NCBI GenBank assembly: GCA_021827255.1
Contig: JAKAWO010000128.1
Span: 1 to 8,401, forward strand
DNA length: 8,401 nucleotides
From: Acidobacteriota bacterium
GTDB taxonomy: Bacteria; Acidobacteriota; Terriglobia; UBA7540
Direction of reading: 5' to 3'
The notes under the pieces are model-generated. The model searched no databases and was not told where the DNA came from. It saw nothing but the letters and a program-made list of their open reading frames with translations. Each line of letters opens with the position of its first letter. Position 1 is the first letter of the stretch. The position numbers and the translations under genes are program-made. Positions 7,437 through 8,401 of the stretch are shown here, piece by piece.

Positions 7437-7500
7437 GGCGCTCCCGCCGCACCCAGAAGACAGCCGTTCCGGACCGCTGGGTACGGCCCGACGCGCGCTT

Positions 7501-8401
7501 TCATCCGCTTTTGTATCGCAACCCAGTGAGCCGCGGCGCCTCAACACCCCGATGCTGAATCAGCACTTTGTAGATTGAACCCATCGCCGACGGATAGAGC
7601 AGCCTTTTCAGCTTGAGCCGCGCTTGAAGCTTTTCGATCTCGGGGGCGCTCAGGTCGAACAGATCGCCGAAACGATTAGCCTCGCCAAGTGCCATCAGGA
7701 ATCGCTCCTGGGTCGTGAAGCCGGTCACTTCCAGACCGGCGTTTTGCCCTGCCTCCATCAAAAGGCTGAAGTTGACGTGGGCCGTCAGGTCCTGCTCGCC
7801 GGGAAAGTCGTAGAAAGTTTCTGAGGCCACGTGCCCACGATAGGCCATCAGGGTTCCTCGCGGCCGAGCCGGCGTGTAAAGGTTTTCGCCTACGTCGCCG
7901 TAATCAATAGTGAGGGCGAAGCCCCGGGCGAGCTTTTCCGCGAGCCTCCGCGCGTAAGGCTCGATGCCTCGGTTGACCTCCACGCGCTGGCCTTCTTCGA
8001 TCTGTTTCGCATAGCGCGCGATAGCCTGGCCGATGGCGGGATTGCTGATCGGCCCGGTTTTTTCACTCAGCTCCTCGCCGCGGGCTTCGACGTAAATCTC
8101 CTTCAATCGCCCGCCAGCGCGGGTGACCACGGCAACGGGAAAAGCGTCCACGAGCTCGTTCGAGAAGAAGCAGCCGGTGACCGACTCCAACGATTCGACG
8201 GATGGCAGCAACCGAACTCGCCCGCCCAAGCGCGCTTTGGCCAAACGCTGGCGAATCCGCTCGAGGACGCCCGGCGACGGCTCCATCGCGACGTATTCGA
8301 GCGCGGAGTGGAAATCGGACAGCACCCGCCGGCTCCAATCGAGAAAATCGGTGGCGAAGAGCCCGCGCCCCGCGCCCAGCTCAACAAATGCAGGCTGAGG
8401 G
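7501..8401 (-). CDS. MidA/NDUFAF7-family SAM-dependent methyltransferase, 5' end outside window
   Basis: The visible 299 residues belong to the DUF185/COG1565 family, whose mitochondrial member NDUFAF7 dimethylates an arginine of complex I subunit NDUFS2; bacterial roles are poorly known. The frame is open to the right edge (first full codon at 8400-8398), so the true start lies beyond it and roughly 80-90 N-terminal residues are missing. The SAM-binding loop FVELGAGRG (residues 5-13 of the fragment) is followed by the acidic E40 at the next strand, NELVDAFPV (81-89), DYG (166-168), RGTLMAYRGH (181-190) and PGEQDLTAHVNF (200-211). All are family hallmarks and nothing looks broken. A GTG at 8325-8323 could be mistaken for the start, but it would remove the SAM-binding loop. 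The gene converges on the M1-like gene with 64 bp between stops. Confidence 0.93.
   Translation of the reverse strand, partial: PQPAFVELGAGRGLFATDFLDWSRRVLSDFHSALEYVAMEPSPGVLERIRQRLAKARLGGRVRLLPSVESLESVTGCFFSNELVDAFPVAVVTRAGGRLKEIYVEARGEELSEKTGPISNPAIGQAIARYAKQIEEGQRVEVNRGIEPYARRLAEKLARGFALTIDYGDVGENLYTPARPRGTLMAYRGHVASETFYDFPGEQDLTAHVNFSLLMEAGQNAGLEVTGFTTQERFLMALGEANRFGDLFDLSAPEIEKLQARLKLKRLLYPSAMGSIYKVLIQHRGVEAPRLTGLRYKSG

Noticed and set aside
7437..7500. Possible bidirectional terminator between the converging genes
   Set aside because: Only a 5-bp stem with a 15-nt loop (GCCGT with ACGGC) is visible and there is no T-run on either strand, so it is too weak to call.

Overview
The window carries ordinary, GC-rich bacterial chromosomal DNA from a diderm (outer-membrane) organism: it encodes LpxB, an enzyme of lipid A synthesis. 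The set of genes and their style (an Ala/Gln-type signal peptide end, an M1-like protein with a TPR tail, high GC) would fit Acidobacteriota, but that placement is an impression from the sequence and was not tested.

Layout. A complete tRNA-Glu(CTC) lies at 23-97. A good sigma70-type promoter at 240-269 follows, and then three same-strand genes: two half-size ABC exporters (334-2079 and 2220-4130) and lpxB (4127-5302). The second exporter and lpxB overlap by ATGA. A fourth same-strand gene (5382-7436) encodes an exported M1-peptidase-like protein with a TPR tail. On the opposite strand, converging on it, is the 3' part of a MidA/NDUFAF7-family methyltransferase gene (7501 to the right edge), whose 5' end lies outside the window.

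How the genes may work together. The two ABC proteins look like the two unequal halves of one heterodimeric exporter of the MdlA/MdlB (TM287/288, BmrC/D) kind. The first has Asp in place of the catalytic Glu but a perfect LSGGQ; the second has the catalytic Glu but LSVGQ. Together they would form one competent and one degenerate ATP site. Tight coupling to lpxB suggests, but does not prove, a role in moving lipid A or a related envelope lipid, as MsbA does elsewhere.

The most unusual protein is the M1-like one. It keeps the fold signatures and the catalytic Tyr position, but all three zinc ligands and the GxMEN motif are replaced, so it is probably a secreted pseudopeptidase. A second notable item is a 12-bp hairpin ending 7 nt before the start of the second ABC gene. 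I saw no mobile element, CRISPR array, prophage gene or obvious new defence system.
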